A stretch of DNA of 30,919 nt from Candidatus Aerophobota bacterium (lineage in GTDB: Bacteria > Aerophobota > Aerophobia > Aerophobales > B3-G15): the NCBI GenBank assembly GCA_014859225.1, contig JACUUP010000006.1, positions 1 to 30,919 on the forward strand, given 5' to 3'. Under the pieces are notes generated by a model. The model had not been told where the DNA came from. It saw only the letters and a program-made list of their open reading frames with translations, and ran no database searches. A program made the translations under genes and the position numbers. Numbering within the stretch: the first letter of the stretch is position 1; each line of letters opens with the position of its first letter. Below, piece by piece: positions 1-7,961 of the stretch.

Positions 1-4
1 TATT

Positions 5-26
5 CAAAATCCGTTTGCGGATTTTG
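5..26. repeat. Perfect 9-bp inverted repeat at window edge
   Basis: CAAAATCCG (5-13) and CGGATTTTG (18-26) form a perfect 9-bp stem with a 4-nt loop. The arms carry an A-rich flank on one side and a T-rich flank on the other. This could be a weak bidirectional terminator for a gene left of the window, but the T-run is interrupted and no upstream gene is visible. Confidence 0.4.
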
Positions 27-113
27 TTCAAAGAAAGTTCGGATTTCGTCCAAAAGACACCGCCAGTGCAACCAACTTGAACTTTTCTGCTCTTGAAACT
101 AAAGATAATTTGT

Positions 114-142
114 TTGACTTGCAGGCGTAAACTTATTAAAAT
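114..142 (+). promoter_or_regulatory. Sigma70-type promoter for the hrb-fprA cassette
   Basis: TTGACT (114-119), a 17-nt spacer, then TAAAAT (137-142) closely match the -35/-10 consensus. Transcription would start near 149, giving a leader of about 80 nt before the GTG start at 232. No hairpin or known riboswitch fold was recognised in that leader. Confidence 0.6.
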
Positions 143-231
143 GTCATTGGTTTTTCTCCTGTTTTCAGGGTCAGGGGCAAATTAGCTTCAGCAAAAAAAC
201 TTAACTTTTAAAATGAAGATGAGGTGAAAAG

Positions 232-930
232 GTGAATCTTAAAACTTTCTATAAAATTAGCTATGGTCTTTATATTATTAGCTCAAAGGTGGGGGATAAG
301 CTAAATGGACAAATTGCCAATACCATTTTCCAGGTAACATCAGAGCCTCCCCAAATAGCAGTAAGTATAAACAAAGAGAACTTAACGCACAAATTTATTG
401 AGGAAAGTGAGGCGTTCTCCGCTTCCATACTGGAACAGGATACGCCAATGGAATTTATTGGTCTTTTCGGTTTTAAATCAGGAAAAGATACAGATAAGTT
501 CAAACAGGTAAACTACGAAATTGGCAAAATGGGCATGCCTGTGGTTAGAGACAATAGCGTTGGTTACCTGGAGGCTCAAGTAGTTGATAGGCTGGACGTG
601 GGAACGCATACAGTTTTTGTGGCTAAGGTGGTAGATGCGCAAATACTTAAAGAAGATGCTGAGCCTCTTACCTATGCTTTCTATCATGAAATTAAAAAAG
701 GAGTTGCTCCAAAAACGGCACCCACCTATATAAAGGAAGAAGTTCCAGAAGAAAAAGAGGTAAACAAAATGGATAAATACAGGTGTACAGTTTGTGGGTA
801 TCTTTATGACCCTGAGAAAGGGGACCCTGAATCTGGTGTAGAGCCAGGAACACCTTTTAGCAGGCTGCCTGATGATTGGGTGTGCCCTGTCTGTGGAGCA
901 GGCAAGGAGATGTTTGAAAAGGAAGCTTGA
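232..930 (+). CDS. hrb: High-molecular-weight rubredoxin (flavin reductase domain fused to rubredoxin)
   Basis: Residues 1-155 or so form a flavin reductase-like (FMN-binding split-barrel) domain. An acidic linker around 168-178 leads to a complete rubredoxin domain from Met180. Its four iron ligands are C185 and C188 (CTVCGY) and C218 and C221 (CPVCGA). In Moorella the same fusion, Hrb, passes electrons from NADH to the flavodiiron protein FprA, which reduces NO or O2. The next gene is fprA, only 3 nt away, which strongly supports this role. The protein should be cytoplasmic. Start: GTG at 232, with GAGGTG at 221-226 as ribosome binding site. An internal ATG at 769 begins the rubredoxin part exactly, but no separate ribosome binding site is evident there. 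Confidence 0.9.
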   Translation: MNLKTFYKISYGLYIISSKVGDKLNGQIANTIFQVTSEPPQIAVSINKENLTHKFIEESEAFSASILEQDTPMEFIGLFGFKSGKDTDKFKQVNYEIGKMGMPVVRDNSVGYLEAQVVDRLDVGTHTVFVAKVVDAQILKEDAEPLTYAFYHEIKKGVAPKTAPTYIKEEVPEEKEVNKMDKYRCTVCGYLYDPEKGDPESGVEPGTPFSRLPDDWVCPVCGAGKEMFEKEA

Positions 931-933
931 AAA

Positions 934-2118
934 ATGATAGTTAGGGAGCTAACGAAAGATGTTTTTTGGGTGGGAGCTGTTGATTGGGATAGAAGGCTTT
1001 TTGATGAACTTATACCCTTGCCCGATGGAACAAGTTATAACGCTTACCTTGTAAAGGGAAAAGATAGAACTGCTTTAATAGATACGGTTGACCCGACTAT
1101 GGAGGATGTGCTGGTTGGCAAGCTCAAAAAAAGGGAGATTAAAAAAGTTGATTATGTTATCTCCAATCATGCCGAACAGGACCACTCAGGCACAATACCC
1201 AGGCTACTTGAGCTTTATCCCGGGGCAAAGGTTGTGACAAATCCAAAATGCAAAGCTATGCTTGTGGACCTTCTTTTAATTCCCGATGATAAGTTTATCA
1301 CGGTTGATGACGGAGAAACGCTATCGTTGGGAAACAAAACTCTTGAGTTTATCTATGCCCCCTGGGTTCACTGGCCGGAAACGATGCTTACCTACTTGAG
1401 AGAAGATAAAATTTTGTTTAGCTGTGATCTTTTTGGTGCTCACCTTGCCACGAGTTCACTTTTTGCAAAAGATAAGGTGAAAGTTTACCCGGCAGCTAAA
1501 AGGTACTATGCCGAGATAATGATGCCCTTTAGAAAGGTTATTCAAAAAAACTTAGCTAAGATAAAAAATTTAGATGTGGAGATAGTAGCGCCAAGCCATG
1601 GCCCGATACATAATGAGCCAAAATTTATTTTTGATGCCTACAGAGATTGGAGCTCGGATAATGTAAAAAATGAGGCGGTTATAACTTATGTTTCAATGCA
1701 TGGGAGCACAAGAAAAATGGTGGACTATTTTGTAGATTCTCTTACAGCTAAAGGTATAACTCCTTTGCCCTTTAATTTAACAAAAACTGACATAGGGAAA
1801 CTTGCCATAGCTCTGGTAGATGCTGCTACTATAGTGATTTGTTCACCTACTGTGTTAGCTGGTCCTCATCCTCAAATAGTAGCTTCTGCCTATCTCATCA
1901 ATGCTCTGCGTCCAAAACTTAAGTTTGTTTCCATTATTGGCTCTTATAGCTGGGGTGGAAAAATGGTAGATGTAGTGAAGGCAATGTTAACTAACTTGAT
2001 TATAGACTTTATTGAGCCAGTTATTGCCAAAGGATACCCCAAAGAACAGGATTTTGAGGCACTGGATAGGTTAGTGGATAACATTATTGCAAAACATAAA
2101 GGATGCAATATTATGTAG
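934..2118 (+). CDS. fprA: Flavodiiron protein (O2/NO reductase)
   Basis: This cytoplasmic enzyme reduces O2 to water and/or NO to N2O in anaerobes. The N-terminal metallo-beta-lactamase-like domain (about 1-245) keeps the diiron ligand set: H79, E81 and D83 in NHAEQDHSG, H147 in APWVHWPET, D165 in LFSCDLFG, and H222 in APSHGP. The C-terminal flavodoxin domain (from about 249) has an FMN phosphate-binding loop, SMHGSTRKM, at 254-262. The 394-residue length fits simple class A flavodiiron proteins that lack a fused rubredoxin; here the rubredoxin is supplied by the preceding gene. The ATG lies 3 nt after the hrb stop, so translation is probably coupled. A perfect hairpin begins in the stop codon. 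Confidence 0.95.
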   Translation: MIVRELTKDVFWVGAVDWDRRLFDELIPLPDGTSYNAYLVKGKDRTALIDTVDPTMEDVLVGKLKKREIKKVDYVISNHAEQDHSGTIPRLLELYPGAKVVTNPKCKAMLVDLLLIPDDKFITVDDGETLSLGNKTLEFIYAPWVHWPETMLTYLREDKILFSCDLFGAHLATSSLFAKDKVKVYPAAKRYYAEIMMPFRKVIQKNLAKIKNLDVEIVAPSHGPIHNEPKFIFDAYRDWSSDNVKNEAVITYVSMHGSTRKMVDYFVDSLTAKGITPLPFNLTKTDIGKLAIALVDAATIVICSPTVLAGPHPQIVASAYLINALRPKLKFVSIIGSYSWGGKMVDVVKAMLTNLIIDFIEPVIAKGYPKEQDFEALDRLVDNIIAKHKGCNIM

Positions 2119-2141
2119 TTACACGTAAAGTACGTGTAACT
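2117..2141 (+). terminator. Perfect 11-bp hairpin overlapping the fprA stop codon
   Basis: AGTTACACGTA (2117-2127) pairs perfectly with TACGTGTAACT (2131-2141) around an AAG loop. A short run of four T follows. It resembles a weak intrinsic terminator or an RNA-stability element separating hrb-fprA from the iron-sulfur gene downstream. Because the stem is almost fully palindromic, a protein-binding site is also possible. Confidence 0.45.
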
Positions 2142-2178
2142 TTTACCTGTGTTTGTATATTACAAGGGAGGATTCTAC

Positions 2179-2403
2179 ATGATGAAAGAAAAAGTGGAAA
2201 TGGCTCTTAATAAAATTAGACCCTCACTTCAGGCTGAGGGTGGTGATGTTGAGCTGGTTAATGTCACTCCTGAGGGAGTTGTAAAGGTGAGGCTAACCGG
2301 TGCTTGCAGTGGATGTCCTATGAGTCAGATGACTTTAAAGATGGGAATAGAGAGAATGTTAAAAAAAGAAGTATCAGAAGTAAAGGAAGTAGTTGCTGTA
2401 TAA
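2179..2403 (+). CDS. NifU C-terminal domain (Nfu-type) Fe-S scaffold/carrier
   Basis: This 74-residue protein is essentially a lone NifU C-terminal domain. Such domains hold a [4Fe-4S] cluster between two subunits and deliver it to apoproteins. The cluster motif is C43 and C46 in GACSGCPMSQ, preceded by the conserved LQAEGGDVELV segment. I start at ATG 2179 because GGGAGG (2166-2171) sits 7 nt upstream. A reading frame extending back to GTG 2149 would place the ribosome binding site inside the gene. Its place between fprA and a ferritin-fold protein suggests repair or supply of iron centres during oxidative or nitrosative stress. Confidence 0.85.
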   Translation: MMKEKVEMALNKIRPSLQAEGGDVELVNVTPEGVVKVRLTGACSGCPMSQMTLKMGIERMLKKEVSEVKEVVAV

Positions 2404-2448
2404 TATGTAACCTGAATAAAAGGAAAGCTAAAATCAAGGAGGGTGAGG

Positions 2449-2925
2449 ATGGCGAATATTTTTTCTGCAAGTGAGGTTGTCCAGCTGGGTATTCAGATAG
2501 AAAAAAATGGAAAAGATTTTTACAGCAGGGTGAGCACAATATCAAAATCAGATACGGCAAAAAAAATCTTTCAATATCTTGCAGATGAGGAGGAAAAACA
2601 CATAAAGGTGTGGGAGGATATTCTTTCTGAAGTTGGAGAAAAATACGAGCCCCCAGAGGTATATTCAGATGAGTATTTTTCTTATCTGCGTGCCTTATCC
2701 GAGGAGTATGTATTTACAAAGGAAAAAAAGGGTGAGGAACTGGCAAAAGAAGTTAAAGACGAGATGGAAGCAATTGAGATAGGAATTGACGCTGAGAAAG
2801 ATGCTATCTTATTTTACAGTGAGATGAAAAAGTTAGTCCTAAAAGGGGCACATGAAACAATAGATAAACTGATACATGAGGAACAAAAACACCTATCGCA
2901 ACTTTCCCAGTTAAAAAAACATTGA
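2449..2925 (+). CDS. Rubrerythrin-like ferritin-fold diiron protein
   Basis: A 158-residue four-helix bundle with two ExxH pairs, the hallmark of ferritin-like diiron proteins. Likely ligands are E18 (IQIEKNGKDFY), E48 and H51 (DEEEKH), E116 (AEKDAILFY), and E145 and H148 (EEQKH). There is no C-terminal rubredoxin domain, unlike classical rubrerythrin. A peroxide-scavenging or iron-handling role in the cytoplasm is the usual assignment for this family. Start: ATG 2449, 5 nt after AAGGAGGG (2436-2443); the upstream GTG at 2443 overlaps that site and is unlikely. It follows the Nfu gene by 45 nt, so the four genes read as one redox-stress group. Confidence 0.8.
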   Translation: MANIFSASEVVQLGIQIEKNGKDFYSRVSTISKSDTAKKIFQYLADEEEKHIKVWEDILSEVGEKYEPPEVYSDEYFSYLRALSEEYVFTKEKKGEELAKEVKDEMEAIEIGIDAEKDAILFYSEMKKLVLKGAHETIDKLIHEEQKHLSQLSQLKKH

Positions 2926-2943
2926 ATTACACCTGATTTTAAC

Positions 2944-2978
2944 TTATATGTATCATAATAATTTATATGTATCATAAT
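2944..2978 (+). repeat. Two 16-bp tandem direct repeats upstream of rlmN
   Basis: TTATATGTATCATAAT occurs at 2944-2959 and again, identically, at 2963-2978, a 19-bp period. The second copy ends one base before the rlmN ATG. Each unit has palindromic ends (TTAT...ATAA). No Shine-Dalgarno sequence is present in the interval. The repeat may be an operator or a duplicated -10-like element. Confidence 0.7.
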
Positions 2979-2979
2979 C

Positions 2980-4011
2980 ATGGAGAAAATAGATAACAGG
3001 ATAAATGTCAAAGAAAAACAACTGGATGAACTTTGCGGCTTCTTCAAGGAAATAAGAGAACCTGTTTACAAAGGAAGACAGCTTTTCACCTGGCTCTGGA
3101 AAAAAGGTATAGATGATTTTTCACTTTATTCTGATTTTTCTAAAAAGTTAAGAGAGCATCTCAAAGCTTATTATTACATAGGACGTTTACATATAAATGA
3201 CTACTTGCTCTCTTCAGATGGAACTTGTAAATATATTTTCTCCAGAGAGACGGGAGATATAATTGAATCGGTATTTATACCATCTAATGATAGAAGAACC
3301 GTTTGTATTTCCACGCAGGTAGGCTGTCCTCTGAAGTGCTCTTTTTGTGCCACGGGTCAGGGAAAATTTAAAGGCGATCTTTTAGCCTGGGAGATAGCTG
3401 ACCAGGTCTTGCAGATAATAAAGCATCAAGGTGTGCAGGTTACCAATGTGGTATTGATGGGAATGGGCGAGCCTTTTTTAAATTGGGAAAATACTAAAAA
3501 AGCTTTGCACATCATTAACAGTAGTTACGGGATAAGTATTGGCTCTCGTAAAATAACAGTTTCAACCGCGGGAATAATACCTGGTATATACGATTTGACT
3601 GATTTTCCCCTTCAGGTAAGATTAGCCGTATCTTTAAATAGCGCTATTCAGGAGAAAAGAGATAAAATTATGCCCGTTGCCAGAAAATATCTTCTTTTTG
3701 ATTTGAAAAAAGCAATAAAGTTTTATTATAACAAAAAACACCGTATGGTTACTCTGGAGTATGTGCTTATCCACAAGTTTAATACCAGCAGGGAGGATTT
3801 TTTAGCTTTAAAAGAATTTACAAAAAACCTGAAGGTAAAGATAAATCTTATTCCCTTAAACTTCAACCAAAACATTCCCTTTCTTCCTCCTTCAGAAAAA
3901 GAAATAAATTATTTCTACAACTTATGCCTCTTTTTACCTTATCCTGTAACCATCCGGGAAAGCAAGGGAAAAGATATAAAAGCTGCCTGTGGGCAGCTTG
4001 TAAACAAATAA
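2980..4011 (+). CDS. rlmN: 23S rRNA (adenine2503-C2)-methyltransferase, radical SAM
   Basis: RlmN methylates C2 of A2503 in 23S rRNA and A37 in some tRNAs, using radical SAM chemistry with a methyl-cysteine intermediate. The [4Fe-4S] ligands are C116, C120 and C123 in GCPLKCSFCATG. C109 (TVCIS) and C337 (AACGQL) match the resolving and methyl-carrying cysteines of the family. The GMGEP motif (161-165) binds SAM. The 343-residue length is normal. The ATG at 2980 has no visible Shine-Dalgarno sequence and directly abuts a 16-bp tandem repeat, so initiation may be leaderless or regulated. Its stop is only 16 nt before the next start, whose ribosome binding site lies just past the rlmN stop. Confidence 0.95.
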   Translation: MEKIDNRINVKEKQLDELCGFFKEIREPVYKGRQLFTWLWKKGIDDFSLYSDFSKKLREHLKAYYYIGRLHINDYLLSSDGTCKYIFSRETGDIIESVFIPSNDRRTVCISTQVGCPLKCSFCATGQGKFKGDLLAWEIADQVLQIIKHQGVQVTNVVLMGMGEPFLNWENTKKALHIINSSYGISIGSRKITVSTAGIIPGIYDLTDFPLQVRLAVSLNSAIQEKRDKIMPVARKYLLFDLKKAIKFYYNKKHRMVTLEYVLIHKFNTSREDFLALKEFTKNLKVKINLIPLNFNQNIPFLPPSEKEINYFYNLCLFLPYPVTIRESKGKDIKAACGQLVNK

Positions 4012-4027
4012 AAGGAGGTGAAAAAAC

Positions 4028-4534
4028 ATGAAGATATATCTGGTGGGATTGGCAGTTTTAGCGCTGATGTTTGGTATGGTTCTCCTATCCTCAGCTACAG
4101 AAAAAAGCAATGATTTAATTCTGGGTATTAGCACGGATAAGGAAAGTTACGCTAAAGGAGACCCTGTTTATTGCACCCTGATGCTGGTAAATGTTGGAAC
4201 TCAGCCTATTGTGGTAAATAAACGCCTGGCGATAAACCGTGATGCACTTTTTCCCCATGAGGTGCTTTTCTACGTCACAGGTCCTGAGGGAAAGCTATTA
4301 AACTTCATCCCCATGGTAACAGTAAGTATTTACCCCAAACTTGAGGAATTTACCACTCTTTATCCTTCCCGGTTTGTAAGGAGAACCCTGGAGCTTAGTG
4401 AGTTTTTCTCTTTGGAAAAGGAAGGCAAATACACCATTCAGGCTGTATACGAGAACTACTATGAACCTGCGGGGATGATGGTCTGGCAAGGAAAAATTGC
4501 TTCTAACAAAGTTGAAATTGAAGTTAGAAGATGA
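4028..4534 (+). CDS. Small exported protein, Ig-like beta-sandwich, function unknown
   Basis: Not recognised as a named family. Residues 1-24 or so are a signal peptide (short basic start, then VGLAVLALMFGMVLLSSA). The mature part reads as an Ig-like or BsuPI-like beta-sandwich: 'LGISTDKESYAKGDPVYCTL' followed by alternating hydrophobic strands through to 'KVEIEVRR'. Such domains usually act in adhesion, inhibition or as structural modules outside the cytoplasm. A strong ribosome binding site, AAAGGAGGTG, lies just ahead of ATG 4028. It lies 22 nt before the HExxH protein gene, so the two products may act together in the periplasm or on the surface. Confidence 0.7.
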   Translation: MKIYLVGLAVLALMFGMVLLSSATEKSNDLILGISTDKESYAKGDPVYCTLMLVNVGTQPIVVNKRLAINRDALFPHEVLFYVTGPEGKLLNFIPMVTVSIYPKLEEFTTLYPSRFVRRTLELSEFFSLEKEGKYTIQAVYENYYEPAGMMVWQGKIASNKVEIEVRR

Positions 4535-4556
4535 ACTTTTTTGAAAGGATAAACCA

Positions 4557-6881
4557 ATGAGAAAATTATCTTTTGTTTTAACGGGAATTTTAATACTTAC
4601 TTTCACTTTATTTGTTTGCGGAGGCTGGGCTGCATCTCCTCCCTCCCCCGAAAAAGTTGCAGAGCTACAGCAGGCTATCAATGAAGCTCATAAACTGAAG
4701 GAAAAAGCTGATGATGCGCGTGCCCGAGCTGATGAAGAAGCCTGGGATGAGGCGCGCAAGACATTTCAAGAGGAGTATGCAAAGGCAAAAACTGATGAGG
4801 AAAAAAAGGATGCAGCAAAAAAATTTAGCGATGATGTGGATAAATTTCTGGAGGAAAAGCTAAAAGAGCTTGACTGGGAGAATTTAAAAAAGGCAAAAGA
4901 TGAGGCTTTTCAAAAGATTATTGAAGCGGTAGATGAGGCTTATGATATTGATACGAGTAACGTAAAGGGTGAGCCTACCTTTGACCAGGACCAGAGCGAG
5001 GAGGGTCTTTGCTGGCCGGACGGAAGGGTAAAATTAGGACCAGCTGCCTTTACCTCTCCCGGATGGCTTGCCTCTGTTAAAAAGCATGAGGCAACCCATG
5101 CCGACCAGGGTGCTCAGGGCAGGTGGCGGATGGATAACGTGGGCAACGCCGACCAGGAAATTGAAGCCTACGGACATCAGATAATAAGTGCTGATACAGT
5201 GGGCTTGAGCGATGCAGAAAGGGCAGAGGTTCAGAAAAGACTTCACTATTACCTGGAGGCTAAAAAAGCTGCCCTCAAATACGAGATGGAGCTTGCCACC
5301 GGGACTATGGATAACGAAGTGCAAGAGGAGGAGCTTGGTAAGATTATAGGTAAGATAGAAGCTGTGCAAGAGCTGGAGAAAAAGGGAGATGAGGAAGGGG
5401 CAATATCAAAAAAGGATGATGCCATAGAAGAGCTGGATGAGCTCATTAAGGGGGCAAAGGGAGAAACCAAAAGCACACTGGAGACATTCAAAGAGCATGT
5501 TGAAGAGCTGAAAGAAGCAGAGATTTTTGTCATCAAGATAGATACCATTGAGGATTTGCGTGATGCGCGTGATGCTGCTACAGCCACCAGGGCGCAAAAA
5601 GATGAGATTAATAAAATAATTGGAAAAATTAAAAACCTTATTGATGCAGAGAAAAAAGGTGATGAGGAAAAAGCGCTTGAGATAAAAAAAGATGCCTTAA
5701 AGGAGATTAACGAGCTTTTGAAAGATGCAAAAGGCGAAGTTAAAGATAATCTGGAAAAAGCCAAGGAGAAGCTGGAAAAGTTAATTAGAATTGAAACAAA
5801 GATAACTGTTACGGGAAAAGCTGAAGGTGTAGGGAAAGCACCTGATGGAAGCACCGTTATTCTCGTTCACACCAAGGAATGTAGCCGCTATACAGTGACC
5901 TGCACTCCCGGGACAACCGTAAAGGCAGGACAAACAGTTACTGTAAGCGGGCACACACCTGAGCCGGGTAAGATTAAAGCGACAACGGTTACCACTTTAG
6001 CTTCGCCTCTCCCCGAGAGAAAGAAAGTTAAGGCTAATCATTACTATCAAGGTCCAGGGGAGCCTCTACCCGGGACGGGCGTGTATGGAAGCTTTGTTAT
6101 CACACCTGATACAACGGTTGCGGTGAAGGCAAATGGAGCTACATCCTGTTTCTTTATTGATGAGGAAGGGGAAAAGAAAGAAGAACTTGATAAGAAAGAT
6201 AACTACTTTGTGGGAATTTTAAAGCCAGGAATTGTGGGAGTGGTTACTGCAGGAATCATTGATGCTATCTTTAACCCTCAGGAAAAGCTGCCTCCTAAAA
6301 GTCCGGGAATAAAAATTGACCCTTACTACGATGGAATTACCAATGAACCGGCTATAATTGATATAGAAAATGTGGATATTGGCAGGCTGGAAGATTATAA
6401 TCTTTCTGTAGAAGACACTGCCACAGGTCAGATAATTGACTATGGCTCACCTGACCTTTTCCTTGCTGATGGTAAAACAGGACTTGCCACTGCTACTTAT
6501 TTTCCCGGAGATGTTCCAGCAGGAGCGAAGGAATTTGTCTTTACTGACCCCGAAGGAAACATCCTGCATGAACAAATGACCAATGTGTATAAGTATTCTT
6601 TAAGTTTTAGTCCGTCCCGTGTAACAAAAGGTATGCCCGTCTTTGGAGATGTTTCTATCTCAGGCATGACAGGAGAAGAAAGGGTGCAGGTATATCTTAG
6701 TTTTGATGCGGTACTTGAGGCAGAAATTATCACAGGTGAGCTGATAAGCAGTATTCCAGGCGAGGTTATTTTCAGCGCCAGCGCAGATGAGATAAATCAA
6801 AATCCAACTGACTTCACATTTGACACATCCAGGGGTCTTGGTCAGCAGCAGGTAATAGTGGTGGTTGTACCTGTTGAATAA
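4557..6881 (+). CDS. Exported coiled-coil protein with HExxH motif and duplicated helical repeat
   Basis: Not recognised as a whole. Order of parts: signal peptide 1-26; acidic/basic coiled-coil 33-128; a putative metallopeptidase-like segment with H177-E178-A-T-H181 followed by DQ, and a candidate third ligand in QEIEAY (E201/E203); helical repeat A 253-321; helical repeat B 345-410; a small beta domain about 411-485 with VTGKAEG and VKAGQTVTVSG; then further beta-rich segments to residue 774. Repeats A and B share IIGKI, KKGDEE, a KKDA-(I/L) stretch and (G/D)AKGE-K at matching positions, so they are a duplication. The HExxH-plus-EA pattern resembles zinc peptidases such as DUF4157/M-type domains, but activity is an inference. 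Ribosome binding site GAAAGGA precedes ATG 4557. The next gene starts 11 nt downstream. Confidence 0.7.
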   Translation: MRKLSFVLTGILILTFTLFVCGGWAASPPSPEKVAELQQAINEAHKLKEKADDARARADEEAWDEARKTFQEEYAKAKTDEEKKDAAKKFSDDVDKFLEEKLKELDWENLKKAKDEAFQKIIEAVDEAYDIDTSNVKGEPTFDQDQSEEGLCWPDGRVKLGPAAFTSPGWLASVKKHEATHADQGAQGRWRMDNVGNADQEIEAYGHQIISADTVGLSDAERAEVQKRLHYYLEAKKAALKYEMELATGTMDNEVQEEELGKIIGKIEAVQELEKKGDEEGAISKKDDAIEELDELIKGAKGETKSTLETFKEHVEELKEAEIFVIKIDTIEDLRDARDAATATRAQKDEINKIIGKIKNLIDAEKKGDEEKALEIKKDALKEINELLKDAKGEVKDNLEKAKEKLEKLIRIETKITVTGKAEGVGKAPDGSTVILVHTKECSRYTVTCTPGTTVKAGQTVTVSGHTPEPGKIKATTVTTLASPLPERKKVKANHYYQGPGEPLPGTGVYGSFVITPDTTVAVKANGATSCFFIDEEGEKKEELDKKDNYFVGILKPGIVGVVTAGIIDAIFNPQEKLPPKSPGIKIDPYYDGITNEPAIIDIENVDIGRLEDYNLSVEDTATGQIIDYGSPDLFLADGKTGLATATYFPGDVPAGAKEFVFTDPEGNILHEQMTNVYKYSLSFSPSRVTKGMPVFGDVSISGMTGEERVQVYLSFDAVLEAEIITGELISSIPGEVIFSASADEINQNPTDFTFDTSRGLGQQQVIVVVVPVE

Positions 6882-6891
6882 AGGGTAGAAG

Positions 6892-7914
6892 ATGAGTAGA
6901 TACCTTAAAGGATACATTTTTTCCTGCTTGGTTTTGCTGGCAATTTTCCTTATTTTTTCCGCAGAAAAATTGCCAGCATATGATGCATCTTCCTCTTTTT
7001 ATGTTGATGAGGAGATGGGGGAAGAAAAAGAAGCGATAGCCTCCTTCTACATTGTAGAGGTGAAAAAAGAAGGAGAGGTAGCTTCTTTTTATATTGAAGA
7101 GGAGAAAATAAAGCGAAGGTGGCAGGCTAAGCTTGGTTTCTTTTATGGGGGAGTGACTCTTGAAGAAGTGAACGAGTTTATTGGCGCCATTGATGCATGG
7201 TATCTTACTGAGCTTAAAGGTATGCCCTGGTTTGAAGGTGTAGAGTGGGAAAAACCACCTTATTTTCAGCTCAACCTGCCCCGCATTGAAAATATCACAG
7301 GTTACTACGGCGATATTGTGTATATGATTAACCCGGTGTGGGGAATGGGTATCGGCTATGGCGAGCAAAGAGGGAATTTGAGCCAATTATTTGAAGGAAA
7401 CTGGGAAAGTTTGGTGGATGAGTTTGGTGGGGAAGCGGTATGGGTAAAAGTAGAAGGTTATGTATCCATGGATGTTTACCTGAGCGGACCTTCCCTTTTT
7501 TTAATTTTAAGAAAACCTGAGCTTACCAGAAACCTTGATGCTCATTTTTACCTTGGGGTGGGAAGCTACACCGGGACAATCAACTGGGAGATTTACGAGT
7601 TCTGGGAGGAGATGATGAGCGATATGCCATTCTCTTCATCATTACCATCCTGGGAAAACAACTGGCAGGTAAGTGGACAGGGAAATGCGACGGGGTATGA
7701 GACTGGTGTGAGTTTCTCTTATTCTTTTAGCCAAAACTTATTCATGTTTTTAGATGCTGGATACAGAAGTATCGTGATTGAAAACCTGAAGTACAGGGAA
7801 CATATTGAGAAAGATTCACCTGATGGGGCCTGGCTCAATGGCATTACAAAGCCTTCTACTCTGGATTTCAGCGGCATAACGGGAAAATTTGGCATAGGTC
7901 TTACTTTTAAGTAG
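6892..7914 (+). CDS. Exported beta-rich protein, candidate outer-membrane beta-barrel
   Basis: No named family recognised. A signal peptide spans about 1-30 (GYIFSCLVLLAIFLIFSAEK). Next come three copies of a short motif, SFYVDEE, SFYIVEV and SFYIEEE, starting at residues 35, 51 and 66. From about 77 onward, alternating hydrophobic/polar strands rich in aromatic residues and glycine appear (LGFFYGGV, GMGIGYGE, AHFYLGVGSY, GVSFSYSFSQNLFMFLDAGY), ending in 'GKFGIGLTFK'. This pattern fits an OmpA/opacity-like barrel and suggests a diderm cell. It follows the HExxH protein by 11 nt, so the products may form one envelope complex. The C-terminus ends Phe-Lys rather than the usual final aromatic residue. 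Confidence 0.6.
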   Translation: MSRYLKGYIFSCLVLLAIFLIFSAEKLPAYDASSSFYVDEEMGEEKEAIASFYIVEVKKEGEVASFYIEEEKIKRRWQAKLGFFYGGVTLEEVNEFIGAIDAWYLTELKGMPWFEGVEWEKPPYFQLNLPRIENITGYYGDIVYMINPVWGMGIGYGEQRGNLSQLFEGNWESLVDEFGGEAVWVKVEGYVSMDVYLSGPSLFLILRKPELTRNLDAHFYLGVGSYTGTINWEIYEFWEEMMSDMPFSSSLPSWENNWQVSGQGNATGYETGVSFSYSFSQNLFMFLDAGYRSIVIENLKYREHIEKDSPDGAWLNGITKPSTLDFSGITGKFGIGLTFK

Positions 7915-7961
7915 GGAGAGTATATATTCCCTGCTACATTTAAATTTCAAGGAGGATAGGT

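Noticed and set aside
769-930. Separate rubredoxin gene starting at the internal ATG
   Set aside because: The frame is continuous with the flavin reductase domain, there is no ribosome binding site at the internal ATG, and the fusion is a known architecture.
5249-5854. Minus-strand 201-codon open frame rich in Ser and Phe
   Set aside because: It is the complement of the Glu/Lys/Asp-rich coiled-coil repeats of the HExxH protein; composition explains it, and no ribosome binding site or family motif is present.
6814-7386. Minus-strand 190-codon open frame
   Set aside because: Runs antisense to the barrel-like protein, has low-complexity aromatic stretches and no recognisable domain or start signal.
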